Shown here: positions 16,133 to 25,679 of the stretch, piece by piece
Layout of the letters: each line of letters begins with the position of its first letter
Position numbering within the stretch: position 1 is the stretch's first letter
Assembly (NCBI GenBank): GCA_964449165.1
Contig: CAYVAT010000018.1
Span: forward strand, 1 to 59,971
Length of the DNA: 59,971 bases
Origin: CAYSCW01 sp964449165
GTDB lineage: Bacteria; Acidobacteriota; Aminicenantia; Aminicenantales; Aminicenantaceae
Reading direction: 5' to 3'
The notes under the pieces: model-generated
Told to the model about the DNA's origin: nothing
Database searches by the model: none
Seen by the model: the letters and a program-made list of their open reading frames with translations, nothing else
Program-made: the position numbers and the translations under genes

Positions 16133-18934
16133 CTAATATTTTTCGTCATTCATGACGAGGAGGGAATCCCTGAAAACTATGCTTATTGTATCTTCACGAT
16201 TCATTTCAACCGGATCAACGAAGAGAACTTTTACTAGTTTCCCGTCAATTTCAAGCTCTGTGGCAAGCGGTGACGAATTCAACCTGGCATCCTGGATGGA
16301 GCTCCATCCGTAATCTGAGGAAAAACCGAGGCTCGCCAGCTTGAGCCTTCCGAATTCCACCTTCAGGGTAACTCGGCCGTCTTTGACGGCCAGGCTGCCC
16401 CATCCGCTGCCGGTCGACCAGAAGGTATAAAAATCGTCGCGTCGTATCTGAGGGACGAAGGCCATAGAGTGATCGACTCCGTCATAGCGATATCCACACA
16501 GGGCCAGCATCACCGCCCAGCTGGCCATAGCCCGGGCATAGTGATGCCCGCATTCGAATTCATTCCAGGGATTGCGATTGAACCCGCTGTGTCGGTCGCG
16601 GACAGCCTTTACAATCATCAGCCCCTTGTCGATATGCCCCGAATAAATAAGAGAGGCTGCCACCTGGTATTCTATTCCAGTCCAGACTTCATCCGAATAG
16701 ACGAAGGGCAGGGCCGGCCGGTTGCCGTGCGGCCAAGAGCAGAGCAGAAGCCCGGCTTCGTCATTCAGGGCATAGACTCTCTGGACATTGGAGAAATCAC
16801 TGAGATTCCGCTTGAAATTGTAAGCGAAGATCGAGGCCATGGCTTTATCCACATGGGCGGGATCGAAGATGTAGCCCAGGCCGGTGACGTGGGCCAGATA
16901 TTGGCCCAGAAGCTGGTCGGAGAGGCATCCCTCACCATACTGGTACTTGGGATAGGGAGCATCCTCTGAAAGCGCTGCCATTTTCCCGCCCGGCGAGGCT
17001 CTGCCTTTGCATTCAGGATTGGTGCACATCTTTACGGGCGAGCGCAGATGTTCCGGAACGGTCAGTCCCTCCACGACCTTGACCTTCTGGATATAATACT
17101 CACCGTTCCAGAGCTGTGCATCATACTGCGTGGATCCCTTGCGGAAGATCTCCTCATATTCATCGGCCTTAGCTTTCTCACCTAAAGACTCTGCCATCCG
17201 GGCCGCTGCCTTCAAAGCGGCCAGGTACAAAGAACCTTCCATGGTGTTTGGCCCATAGAACTCGATGTCGTATGTGTTGTGCTGCTCGCCCTCCATGACG
17301 CCGTCTTTGTTAGAATCCCAGGGCAACAGCAGCTGCTCCTTCTGCCAGGCCAAGCTATCGTTTACTTCACCCACGCCTTTCCAGGCAAACTCTAAGGCAG
17401 CTTTCACCCTGGGCCAGAGTCTTTTCAGCCAGGCCGAATCTCCCGACATTTTCCATTCTCTATAAACGCGGACAATGTTTCCCATCTGGCCGTCGGCACA
17501 AGGCTTAAAGGCCCACCATTGGTCTGTCAGCGGCATCAAGGTACGGAAGACCTGGTAACCATTGGGAAAGGTATTGTGGAGAAAGTCGGTCTCGCGCATC
17601 GTTCGTTCCAGGGAAGGGAAGAGAAAAGCCAGTGTCTGTTCGTAATTCCAGACGTGAGTGCAGTTCATGGGACAGCATCCCCGCTCGTCACTCAAGCCTT
17701 CAAAGCCAAACAGTTTCCCGTCTTTGGTGCGCAGAACCAGATTGGTTTTTAATGAGGATGTCTGGGAGGAGAGGGCGTCGATGACGCAGGAGGGATAGGT
17801 GGAAGCAAAGAGGATGTCATGGAATTTTTTCGTGTCCCTGTAGAGCCCATCCAGATTTTCAACCAGATACCTGGCTACCTCCCAGGAATTCTTGAATCGA
17901 ACGGCGTAGTGATTCTTGAACTTCTTGCCTTTGACCTTTTCTTCCCGGTTCCAGTAATTCTCCCGATTCGGGAAGTACCATGTCAGATAAAAAGGAATGG
18001 TTCTTTCTTCTTGGGGATCCAGGGTGATAGAGACCAGAAGGGTGGCTGTGTCACTGCGGCCTTGAGGGGATTCCTGACTATCTCTGACATCGCTGATGCG
18101 GCCGTCGTCTGAAAAGTCGTCCCAGAAGACATGGGCGTTATCCCACCATCCTCCCCGGTACCATCTGGTCTGGACATCCACATCTTTTTCCGTGGTAACG
18201 ATGGAGAGGTCTCCGTAGTCCAGCATCTCGGGTGTGGCCCGGCCGGAACTCATCTTGATTCCCCTGAAGAGAGAGGCATCAGAGTACTCATTGAGATTAT
18301 TCCCGAAAGTCCGCTGGTTGCTCTCATCCAAGGTCTGAATAGGGTTCATGGCGCTGAGGGCAATCGAACACCGGACAGTAGCATTGCACTCGTTTTTAAT
18401 CGTCCAGTTGAATATGGCGGCCGGAAGCCCGCTCCTTTCCGGGTCCAACGGAATAAAAGGGTTGTAGGCTTCAAGAGTGATCTTTACGGGCATTTCATCA
18501 TCAGTGAGCCTCAAGTAGGCAAAAGGATACTCCCCCTTAAATACGGCTTCACCAAACCGGGCTACACCAGGCAGCTGGGTGCGAGGAATTCCCATCCATG
18601 CTTCGTAGGGAGGCAGGAGTTTTCGCTCCAAAATCTTGGCCGCCGGCTCTTCCTCATCCGCTTTTACCCAGATGGAGAAGAAAGTCAGATCAGGATGCTT
18701 ACCCTTAGCAGGACGGTTGAAGATCTCCAGTTCTCGTATTTCCCCGCGGCCTCCAAGAGTAATATTCCCGGTGGCCAGGCCGCCGATGGGAAAAGCGATG
18801 GTCGCTAGATCATTACCCGTGAATTCTCTGACTGTTCCGAACTTGTAGAGTTTGTCTTTTGTGAAGACCTGATCAGTCCATACTGTACTCACTAAAGCTG
18901 CTAACGCGATGATGCAGATTGCGAATTTTCTCAT
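16133..18934 (-). CDS. Secreted GH116 glycoside hydrolase (beta-glucosidase/glucosylceramidase-like)
   Basis: Start at ATG 18934, six to seven bases after GGGAGGG; the upstream in-frame GTG (18940) is less likely. A signal peptide (MRKFAICIIALAALVSTVWT) leads into the GH116 N-terminal domain with AFPIGGLATGNITLGGRGEI and ELEIFNRPAKG. The catalytic (alpha/alpha)6 domain contains GCCPMNCTHVWNYEQTLAFL, WDSNKDGVMEGEQHNTYD and IEFYGPNTMEGSLYLAALKA. GH116 includes beta-glucosidases, beta-xylosidases and glucosylceramidases acting by retention. About 933 residues is a normal length. It is 129 bp downstream of the GH172 gene on the same strand, so the two probably act together on an extracellular glycan or glycolipid. 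Confidence 0.9.
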   Translation of the reverse strand: MRKFAICIIALAALVSTVWTDQVFTKDKLYKFGTVREFTGNDLATIAFPIGGLATGNITLGGRGEIRELEIFNRPAKGKHPDLTFFSIWVKADEEEPAAKILERKLLPPYEAWMGIPRTQLPGVARFGEAVFKGEYPFAYLRLTDDEMPVKITLEAYNPFIPLDPERSGLPAAIFNWTIKNECNATVRCSIALSAMNPIQTLDESNQRTFGNNLNEYSDASLFRGIKMSSGRATPEMLDYGDLSIVTTEKDVDVQTRWYRGGWWDNAHVFWDDFSDDGRISDVRDSQESPQGRSDTATLLVSITLDPQEERTIPFYLTWYFPNRENYWNREEKVKGKKFKNHYAVRFKNSWEVARYLVENLDGLYRDTKKFHDILFASTYPSCVIDALSSQTSSLKTNLVLRTKDGKLFGFEGLSDERGCCPMNCTHVWNYEQTLAFLFPSLERTMRETDFLHNTFPNGYQVFRTLMPLTDQWWAFKPCADGQMGNIVRVYREWKMSGDSAWLKRLWPRVKAALEFAWKGVGEVNDSLAWQKEQLLLPWDSNKDGVMEGEQHNTYDIEFYGPNTMEGSLYLAALKAAARMAESLGEKAKADEYEEIFRKGSTQYDAQLWNGEYYIQKVKVVEGLTVPEHLRSPVKMCTNPECKGRASPGGKMAALSEDAPYPKYQYGEGCLSDQLLGQYLAHVTGLGYIFDPAHVDKAMASIFAYNFKRNLSDFSNVQRVYALNDEAGLLLCSWPHGNRPALPFVYSDEVWTGIEYQVAASLIYSGHIDKGLMIVKAVRDRHSGFNRNPWNEFECGHHYARAMASWAVMLALCGYRYDGVDHSMAFVPQIRRDDFYTFWSTGSGWGSLAVKDGRVTLKVEFGRLKLASLGFSSDYGWSSIQDARLNSSPLATELEIDGKLVKVLFVDPVEMNREDTISIVFRDSLLVMNDEKY

Positions 18935-19063
18935 TATCACCCTCCCGTTTTAAATGACTTTATGCACGTCTATTTACGTTTATAACAAACGACCCATCAG
19001 TGCCAATTGCATATTTTCTAATGAAACACGAAAGGAACGTTTATGCTCTCTCCGTTGAAGATG

Positions 19064-20656
19064 TTATTTCTCGCGCGGACGAAGAGATTTTCTCTTTTTA
19101 TTCCATCTTTCTCGCAAACGGACAGAATCCAGGCCAAGAAGCCGCCCCTTGGAGAGAACATTCTTACCCATACACTCAAAGCGAAGTGTGTGTTTTCCCG
19201 GGGAGAAAGAATAGCTTCCAAGATAAAGGTCTCTCACTCTTAACTCTTGCGCATAGAAATCCATATCCTCTTCTTCATTCCAATCCGGATAGTCTTGAAG
19301 CTCCGTAACATTTTTCCCATCGAGGAAAATGCGGTACGTTCCATAATCAGGCGCATGGGTAAAACGCAGCACCAGGCCTTTGAGTTCTTCCTTTTTCGCC
19401 TGGAAATCAATCTCTAGAGAAGGATTATCGCCTGTCGGAATAAAAAGCACCTGTCCTTCACCAGTCCAGTCATATCCTTTCTGCAGTTTGACCGTCCCTC
19501 CGTGCGGCCTGGCTCCGGCAATCATATCTTTACCTTCATTGATGATATCCAGGTTAGGGAAAACCCTCTCCTTCAAGGGAGGAATAGCGGTAAAACGTTT
19601 GGGCTGGCCAATCTGATACCAAAAAGCTACAGTGGCTATATCATCTTCACGTTCCACATGGCCATCGATCTCTCCGGTTTCTGTCTCATCCGCAGATATC
19701 CAGCCTGTATGTTCGATTTCAAACCGGATTGACTTCGAGAAACGTATGGGATCGGCAATGTGCCAACGATAAAGTGTGTATCTCACACCCAGGTCGCTGG
19801 GGTCGCCGCTCATGTAAGTGCACCCAAAATACGGAAAAAGACATTCATTCAAACCCCAAGCACAGAGAAAATAGTCTTCAGTCCCTGTCCCCTGGATCGT
19901 AGGTTTAGAATCCCCATCTATATAGATACGCGCATCCCCTTCACCGAACCAGAAAGGAGAACGAGAACGGGCTGACATGACAGTGCCAACATAATGACCC
20001 TGTCCCTCTGCTTCCAGTATGAGGTAATCCTTTCCTATGGTCTCTGGAAATTCTTGCCGGTACTGGGCACAAAAATAAGCCGTTTCTTCAGGCAGTTCAT
20101 CCACTTCGATGTAATCGATGTGATAATAGAAACTGCGCACATTTTTATTGCCTTCATTGGTCACCTGGATCCTTCCGTGCTTGAAGAAAGGCATCTGCCA
20201 GTAACAATTGTAGCCGTCGCCGCCCTCCACCAAAACCGGAAGAGAACGGATCTCACGGCGCAAACCGAAACCGGCCCCGAAGAAATCTCCCAGGGGTACC
20301 TCCACAGCCGGATACTCGGCATCATCCCAGTACATCCGCAGAACGATCTCACCGGGATGGGCAGATCCATATTTTTCCAGCCAGTTGGGGCGTGCTTCGT
20401 TAAAAGTCAACCAGATATGGGTAATGATCGCCGGCCCTTTGATATCCGCCATAACCATGGTCTCTCCTGGGGTGATATAGGTTCGGCGGTCGTAATTGGA
20501 GTTGAAATCGGGATCTGATGAGGTGACAGCCTTCGAGCGGCCTTTCTTTACTTGAGTCAGGTCAGATAACAAACCTGTTGTTCCATCTTGGGCCATAGTT
20601 TGAGAATAAATCAGCATTATGGTAATACCCAGAATAAAATACTTATAGGATTTCAT
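19064..20656 (-). CDS. Secreted DUF2961 / GH172-family protein
   Basis: 530 residues after a strong AAGGAGGAG ribosome site. Signal peptide MKSYKYFILGITIMLIYSQTMAQ. The DUF2961 core is clear: SDPDFNSNYDRRTYITPGETMVMADIKGPAIITHIWLTF, VPLGDFFGAGFGL, a NCYWQMPFFKHGRI segment and IQGTGTEDYFLCAWG. GH172 members act on alpha-D-fructofuranoside dianhydrides or D-arabinofuranosides (as in arabinan degradation) through a glutamate pair, and form oligomeric beta-jelly-roll assemblies. Residues after ~400 form a further beta-sandwich, probably carbohydrate binding. It is upstream of GH116 on the same strand, suggesting a shared glycan target. Confidence 0.88.
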   Translation of the reverse strand: MKSYKYFILGITIMLIYSQTMAQDGTTGLLSDLTQVKKGRSKAVTSSDPDFNSNYDRRTYITPGETMVMADIKGPAIITHIWLTFNEARPNWLEKYGSAHPGEIVLRMYWDDAEYPAVEVPLGDFFGAGFGLRREIRSLPVLVEGGDGYNCYWQMPFFKHGRIQVTNEGNKNVRSFYYHIDYIEVDELPEETAYFCAQYRQEFPETIGKDYLILEAEGQGHYVGTVMSARSRSPFWFGEGDARIYIDGDSKPTIQGTGTEDYFLCAWGLNECLFPYFGCTYMSGDPSDLGVRYTLYRWHIADPIRFSKSIRFEIEHTGWISADETETGEIDGHVEREDDIATVAFWYQIGQPKRFTAIPPLKERVFPNLDIINEGKDMIAGARPHGGTVKLQKGYDWTGEGQVLFIPTGDNPSLEIDFQAKKEELKGLVLRFTHAPDYGTYRIFLDGKNVTELQDYPDWNEEEDMDFYAQELRVRDLYLGSYSFSPGKHTLRFECMGKNVLSKGRLLGLDSVRLRERWNKKRKSLRPREK

Positions 20657-20735
20657 GAAATCTCCTCCTTATGACAGTTGAAGAATTGATAAAGCTTTTC
20701 ATCTATTATTAGAATGAATTTTTAGCGATTTTAAC

Positions 20736-21785
20736 TCATTTTGAGGGAGGAGACTTTTCCAGCTTTCCGAACTGCTCAAGGGTCAAAGGACTGCTGTAGC
20801 CCGAGTAGTTAATCAAGGGTTTCACTGGGTGCTCTATCGGAATCCATTTGCCTTCTACATAGTTTAAAAAGACGAGATTCCATTTCATTCCTTCAACGAC
20901 AGGAACCACACCCTCTACATTCTTCAATTCGCCATTTTCAAACGCAAAGGGATAAAATTCGTTGTTCTTTATATTCTGGATGATCTGGGTGTTGTGGCAC
21001 TCATCACATTCTCTTCCATCCTTCATCACATCATGAGAGAAAGCTGGCGCAAATACCATCATGGCCTTATTCTGATAGATAAAAGTATGGAAATTGGCCA
21101 GAGTGACTTTGGCTCCCTTGTTAATCAGGAAGAAAATATTATGGAGAGGGAGAGAAACACTTTTGTTTTCCTTAACCCTGGTATCGAAATGGCAGTTATA
21201 GCAGACTGAAATGTTCCTGACGTGACACACTTTGCAATCGAGCTTTCCGTCGTGAACAACATGACTTTCGGATTCTGAGACAGGACTATGGCAGTTTTCA
21301 CATCGAGTGTCCATAGCACCTGGCTGTTGAAAAGAATCATACGGTGTTCCATCTCCATGTATCTCTCTTACGGAGTGGCAATCCATACATTTCATGCCCC
21401 TTTCGAAATGAACGTCTAAATCCTCCCCTTCCTTATTTTCCTTTACCTTCTGCAGAGTTTCTATGCCATGGCATTCCTGACAAACCTCCTGGGCCCGGGC
21501 TGGTTCCAGCGAATATTTTGCCTTTCCGTTAACTTCTTCTTTATGGCAGGTATCACACGAACGGACATGGCATCTGCTGCAATCCAGTTCAGAAAAAGGA
21601 ATCCCTGTAAGCCTTTCCAGGCCGCCCTGTTCCTTGCTGTACCAGTACTCTATGCCCTTGTTAGTGTAATGAAGGCTCTTTTCGTAGAAATTAGTCTCCG
21701 CGCGGGTCTCTTTCTCCTCAGTTGCGTGGATGATAAAAAAGCTTAAAAGCGTTAACGCACTAATAATTATAAGTCCCCTCTTCAT
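20736..21785 (-). CDS. Exported octahaem c-type cytochrome
   Basis: 349 residues with signal/anchor MKRGLIIISALTLLSFFIIHA and eight CxxCH haem-attachment motifs: CSRCH (69-73), CDTCH (77-81), CQECH (102-106), CMDCH (133-137), CENCH (162-166), CKVCH (184-188), CYNCH (195-199) and CDECH (260-264). Seven are clustered in the N-terminal 200 residues; the C-terminal 85 residues have none and may bind a partner or substrate. It could be a periplasmic electron carrier or an octahaem oxidoreductase of the hydroxylamine/tetrathionate/nitrite reductase type. No biogenesis or reductase partner genes are adjacent. It has a strong AGGAGG ribosome site and lies 79 bp upstream of the GH172 start, same strand. 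Confidence 0.88.
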   Translation of the reverse strand: MKRGLIIISALTLLSFFIIHATEEKETRAETNFYEKSLHYTNKGIEYWYSKEQGGLERLTGIPFSELDCSRCHVRSCDTCHKEEVNGKAKYSLEPARAQEVCQECHGIETLQKVKENKEGEDLDVHFERGMKCMDCHSVREIHGDGTPYDSFQQPGAMDTRCENCHSPVSESESHVVHDGKLDCKVCHVRNISVCYNCHFDTRVKENKSVSLPLHNIFFLINKGAKVTLANFHTFIYQNKAMMVFAPAFSHDVMKDGRECDECHNTQIIQNIKNNEFYPFAFENGELKNVEGVVPVVEGMKWNLVFLNYVEGKWIPIEHPVKPLINYSGYSSPLTLEQFGKLEKSPPSK

Positions 21786-22049
21786 GTCTCTTGTCCTCCT
21801 TTATTTTGGAAATTTCCTCAATACTTCCAAAACGAATCCCTTAAAATATTAATACTTTTTTCCCGGTCATTTTAACTCATCCTGAAGTTTCACATTCAGA
21901 GCTGTAATCTTCCTTTTATAGCTTGAAACAGAATGATGTTCGATTGACAACTCTTTATACATTAAATTAAAAGGGATTCCAAGTTATGACAAATCTTCAA
22001 TTTCCTATTTGGGCGATTTGACACATCTTTTTCCGCTCTTTCATTACTC

Positions 22050-22078
22050 TTGACATATATCCTTCCAGGATTTATCCT
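22050..22078 (+). promoter_or_regulatory. Candidate sigma70-type promoter for exported protein/matrixin pair
   Basis: TTGACA at 22050-22055, 17-bp spacer, TATCCT at 22073-22078, about 18 bp before the ATG at 22097. It lies in the 311-bp divergent gap 21786-22096, where a second TTGACA is visible at 21944 without a convincing -10. Nothing else stands out in that gap. Confidence 0.4.
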
Positions 22079-22096
22079 TCCCAGGGTAAAGTCAGT

Positions 22097-22756
22097 ATGG
22101 GAAATTCTGTCAATAAACTGATAGAATCGGCGATTTATCAAAGAAGAAACTTCCATCCATTAAAAAAATCGTTTTTGGCCTTCTTAGCCTTAGCCTTGTT
22201 CTTCCTAAACTCCTCTCAGGCTCTGATGGTCAAATTGTCTCTTCAGAGATTGACGATTGGTTCAGATGCGATAATTCTCGGAGAAGTGGAAAACATTCAG
22301 TGCGAATGGAGTCTGGATGGGCAAATCATTCTATCTGTGGTGACTCTCCGGATTGATGAGATATTAAAGGGAGAATTTTCCAACAGTAAAATCTTCATCC
22401 AATACCCCGGAGGAACTGTAGGAGAACTCAGCCTGAAAGTTACTGACATGCCTTCTTTCCACAGGAAAGAGAAGGTTTTAGTTTTTCTGAAATCCATAAT
22501 CGATATGAGTGACACGAAAAATTCCCCTCTGGCTACGCTCAATATTCTTCCTGCCTTTAAGGTTTTCGGAAATGCACAGGGCAAATATTTCATAGATGCT
22601 GAAGCAAGGGCAAAAAGGAGTGGATACAATTTAACTGCTCGGGATGTAGACCCGGATAAAACGCTATCTTTAACAGAATTAAAAGCAAGGATAAAAAATA
22701 TTCTGAAGCATCAGTCTGAAGAAAGAGAAAAAATTCATGATAAAGGCAAGCACTAA
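22097..22756 (+). CDS. Exported protein of unknown function, coupled to matrixin-like protease
   Basis: 219 residues. A basic N-terminus and a hydrophobic stretch (FLAFLALALFFLNSSQA, ~28-45) look like a signal peptide with a long n-region. The mature part contains IGSDAIILGEVENIQCEW, VTLRIDEILKGEFSNSKIFIQYPGG and KEKVLVFLKS, a beta-rich pattern found in uncharacterised exported proteins of Acidobacteria-like and delta-type genomes, often beside metalloproteases. The following protease start lies inside the end of this gene (20-bp overlap), so translation is coupled. It may be a propeptide, inhibitor or chaperone for the protease, which is inference only. Confidence 0.72.
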   Translation: MGNSVNKLIESAIYQRRNFHPLKKSFLAFLALALFFLNSSQALMVKLSLQRLTIGSDAIILGEVENIQCEWSLDGQIILSVVTLRIDEILKGEFSNSKIFIQYPGGTVGELSLKVTDMPSFHRKEKVLVFLKSIIDMSDTKNSPLATLNILPAFKVFGNAQGKYFIDAEARAKRSGYNLTARDVDPDKTLSLTELKARIKNILKHQSEEREKIHDKGKH

Positions 22757-24847
22757 ATTCTGGCTATTCTGTGCTTTTCTGATTATTCTTGTCGGAGGTT
22801 CCTTATCCTATGTACTCTTGGGCTTTCAGTGGCCTGTCGGGTCTGATATCGGGTTTTATATAAATGCCAACACCTCCCAGATTCCTGATGAGGATAGCGC
22901 TGTAAGAAGTGCGGCCAGCTCCTGGAGCCAGATAAACCCCTCTGGCCTGAGACTCTCTTATCTGGGCTCCTCCTCTACGACGGATCATGGATACAACGGC
23001 TTGAATACTATCTGTTGGAAGGACGAGGGTGGAAGCGGCACACTGGCAACAGCTTGGATGTGGTACAGTGGGAATACCACGGTAGAGACAGATATGGTCT
23101 TTAATGATTATTACAGCTGGTCTACTTCAGGCGGAGATTATGACATCGAGACCGTTGCTCTTCATGAGCTTGGTCATTGGGTTGGCCTTGACCACAGCAC
23201 CACAGGAATCATGCAGCCAGCCTATAGTGGAATTCAACGGAGCATAGATGATGATGCCAGAAACGGTTTCGCAGCCATGTATGGAGGTGAAGAACCGAAT
23301 CCTTCCATAGAACTGGATAGATCCTCTCTCTCTTTCGAGGAAGACCTGGTAAAGACATTCAGGGTAAGAAACTCTGGGGGAGGGACGTTAGATTATCAAA
23401 TCAGTGACAATAGGCCATGGATGAGTATCTCACCTGAGAGTGGAAGCTCAACTGGCGAATGGGACGAAATAACCACTGAAGTTGATCCATCCGGATTGAG
23501 TGGTGGGAATTATTCCGGAACCATCAGCGTGACTTCTGGAGATGCGGACAACAGCCCTCAGAATCTCACTGTTTATCTAACAGTTGAAGAGGAAGAAGAC
23601 AATCCACCCTCAATATCTATATCTTCTCCTCAAGATGCGGATGTTGTGTCAAGCAAAGTCACTGTCAAAGCTGAGGCCTCCGATGACAAGGGAATTCAGA
23701 AAGTAGAATTTTATTTGGACAACGAGCTAAAGAAAACCGATTACACCGCGCCATATGAGTGGATCTGGGATACAACCTCCTATCCAAGTGGATCTCATAC
23801 AATCAAAGCCATGGCTTATGATACGGCAAACCAGACGGCTGAGGATTCGATAAGTGTTACGGTCGACCAGCCGCCTCAGGTCTCCATCACCTCGCCATCA
23901 TCAGGAACTAATGTTTCCGGGATTGTATCTGTAGAGGCATCTGCCTCGGATGATATCGGGATAAAAAAAGTGGAATTTTACNNNNNNNNNNNNNNNNNNN
24001 NNNNNNNNNNNNNNNNNNNNNNNNNNNNNNNNNNNNNNNNNNNNNNNNNNNNNNNNNNNNNNNNNNNNNNNNNNNNNNNNNATCTGTAGAGGCATCTGCC
24101 TCGGATGATATCGGGATAAAAAAAGTGGAATTTTACCTGGATGATGAATTGAAGAAAACTGATAAAATTTCACCTTTTAAATGGGTTTGGGACACGACTT
24201 CCTTTCCCAGTGGATCTCATGCGATAAAAGCCGTGGCGTATGACACAGCAAACCAGACGGCTGAGGATTCGATAAGTGTTACGGTCGACCAGCCGCCTCA
24301 GGTCTCCATCACCTCGCCATCATCAGGAACTAATGTTTCCGGGATTGTATCTGTAGAGGCATCTGCCTCGGATGATATCGGGATAAAAAAAGTGGAATTT
24401 TACATAAATGGAGAGTTAAAAAAAAATGATACGAAGTCGCCATATGATTATATTTGGGATACAAATTCTATTTATAACGGTACCTATATCTTAAAAGCCG
24501 TTGCTTATGACTCCATAAACCAGACTGCATCAAATGAAATTGAAGTTATTTTAATCCCTCACGCTCCCTTGAATTTTTCCGGAACAAAGCATAATAACAG
24601 CTCGACTTTACTGGAACAGTACATAAATGCATTAACCTGGCAGGCTAACAGTCTGAACAAAGACATAGGAAAGTACAGGATTTATCAGGTCGAAGGGGAA
24701 GACCAGATATTGCTGACAGAACTGGATGGGAACACATTTGAATACTGGCATTTGAATGTTGCCAAGGACGAAAGATACAGATATGTTTTGAAGGCCGTTG
24801 ACAATGGAAACAGAGAAGGGGAACCTGCCTATCTGGAAATTCAATAA
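22737..24847 (+). CDS. Matrixin-type zinc metalloprotease with BACON, Ig-like and FN3-like domains (interrupted by assembly gap)
   Basis: Signal/anchor at 1-30, then a metzincin catalytic domain with HELGHWVGLDH (residues 143-153, HExxHxxGxxH) and Met-turn TGIMQP (Met159): peptidase M10-like. Next are a BACON-like beta domain (~185-285), at least three Ig-like repeats of about 89 residues (VSITSPSSGTNVSG..., DDIGIKKVEFY) and a C-terminal FN3-like domain. A 100-N run at 23982-24081 breaks the frame, but a 55-nt sequence is identical on both sides; removing the N run and one copy joins both parts in one frame of about 651 codons. It is probably one intact gene coding for a secreted or surface protease with adhesive stalk domains. 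Confidence 0.85.
23826..23981 (+). repeat. 156-nt exact intragenic repeat, copy 1 (Ig-like domain)
   Basis: Identical to 24248-24403. It covers the end of one Ig-like domain and the start of the next in the matrixin gene. Exact identity over 156 nt implies recent duplication or gene conversion and explains why assembly broke here. Confidence 0.9.
23982..24081. other. Assembly gap (100 N)
   Basis: Exactly 100 Ns, an arbitrary gap length. The 55 nt before it (23927-23981) are identical to the 55 nt after it (24082-24136), as happens when two contigs share one graph k-mer. The real distance may be zero or any number of missing Ig repeats. Confidence 0.97.
24248..24403 (+). repeat. 156-nt exact intragenic repeat, copy 2 (Ig-like domain)
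   Basis: Second copy of 23826-23981. If the gap is collapsed, the two copies are 267 nt (89 codons) apart, exactly one Ig-like domain. Confidence 0.9.
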
Positions 24848-24862
24848 AATCAGGAAGAGATC

Positions 24863-25495
24863 ATGAATATTGGACATACGAAAAAAGTGCCAGTTAAAAT
24901 CATGTTCTCAGCCATTCTTTTCTTTCTTCCCTTATCTGGATTGGTCTGGGGGGGAGGAAAAGTTGAGCCGCAAAAAGATAAAATAATAAGGCCGGAGCCT
25001 TCTGAAGAAAGAAATATTTGTGTAAAGATAGGAGTCGGTTATTTTTTCCCTGCAGAGAAATCATTCAAGGATATTTACGGTGAAGGCGTGGCGATCAGGG
25101 GAGAAATAGATATAAAACTCTGGAAGTTCATCGACCTATGGCTTATCGGTAATTATTACTCCAAGAAGGGGCATCTTCCTTTTACCAAAGAAGAAACAAA
25201 GATGACTTTGATCCCCATAGGAGGAGGGCCAAAGATAAGATTTCAGAGGGGGATAACAAATATTTACATCGGCCTGGGACCAGTGTTTTATGTTTACCAG
25301 GAAAAAAATCCGATAGGAGTAGCCAAAGGCACCGGTGCAGGAATTATCGGGCAAGCAGGATGCTATTTCAATATAGTCCATGGATTATTATTTGATGTCA
25401 GTGTAAATTACAGTTACTGTAGCGTGACGCCTCAAAAAATTAAAGCTGACTTAGGGGGAATTCAGGCTGGATTAAGCTTAGGATATGAGTTCTAA
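24863..25495 (+). CDS. Outer-membrane beta-barrel protein (small OMP)
   Basis: 210 residues starting 15 bp after the protease stop, with an AGGAAGAG ribosome site. Signal peptide through about residue 30 (IMFSAILFFLPLSGLVWG). The mature part consists of alternating amphipathic strands (ICVKIGVGYFFPAEKSF, IDLWLIGNYYSKKG, MTLIPIGGGPKIRF, IYIGLGPVFYVY, LLFDVSVNYSYCS) and ends GLSLGYEF, the terminal aromatic used for Bam recognition. It resembles opacity/OmpW-type eight-stranded barrels. The gene order (exported protein, protease, barrel) suggests one operon for the cell surface. Confidence 0.78.
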   Translation: MNIGHTKKVPVKIMFSAILFFLPLSGLVWGGGKVEPQKDKIIRPEPSEERNICVKIGVGYFFPAEKSFKDIYGEGVAIRGEIDIKLWKFIDLWLIGNYYSKKGHLPFTKEETKMTLIPIGGGPKIRFQRGITNIYIGLGPVFYVYQEKNPIGVAKGTGAGIIGQAGCYFNIVHGLLFDVSVNYSYCSVTPQKIKADLGGIQAGLSLGYEF

Positions 25496-25521
25496 CTGAA
25501 TACACGACGTCAATTAAGGGA

Positions 25522-25561
25522 GCTTTGTATCAAATACAGCATGCTGTATATTAATAGTTCG
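25522..25561 (+). repeat. Dispersed 40-nt motif, copy A
   Basis: Matches the minus strand of 36983-37022 at 34 of 40 positions without gaps, and shares the exact 17-mer CATGCTGTATATTAATA (25540-25556) with 42503-42519. It contains the 16-bp palindrome ATACAGCATGCTGTAT (25534-25549). Located 118 bp before the cassette-like methyltransferase gene, same orientation. Confidence 0.7.
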
Positions 25562-25679
25562 ATGGACGCCTTCGGCGCATAAAGTCTCTGAGAGCATTTA
25601 ATAAAAAAAGTACAAATACTGAGTCAATTGCAATTAATTAGAGTGCGTATTGTGTAAACTTTGATAGGAGGTTGCTCAA

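Noticed and set aside
16143..16158. Hairpin TCGTCA-TTCA-TGACGA as terminator
   Set aside because: It lies within the last codons of the GH116 gene, has short arms and no T-run in a suitable direction; also loosely like part of the 103-bp repeat but too short to claim as a copy.
23826..24403. CRISPR-like or satellite repeat
   Set aside because: The repeated units are in-frame Ig-like domain code within one gene, only a few copies, no spacers.
25561..25580. Second attC right end at GACGCCTTCGGCGCATAAAG before the methyltransferase gene
   Set aside because: It is only a small local hairpin, lacks a GTT core box and has no matching left arm.
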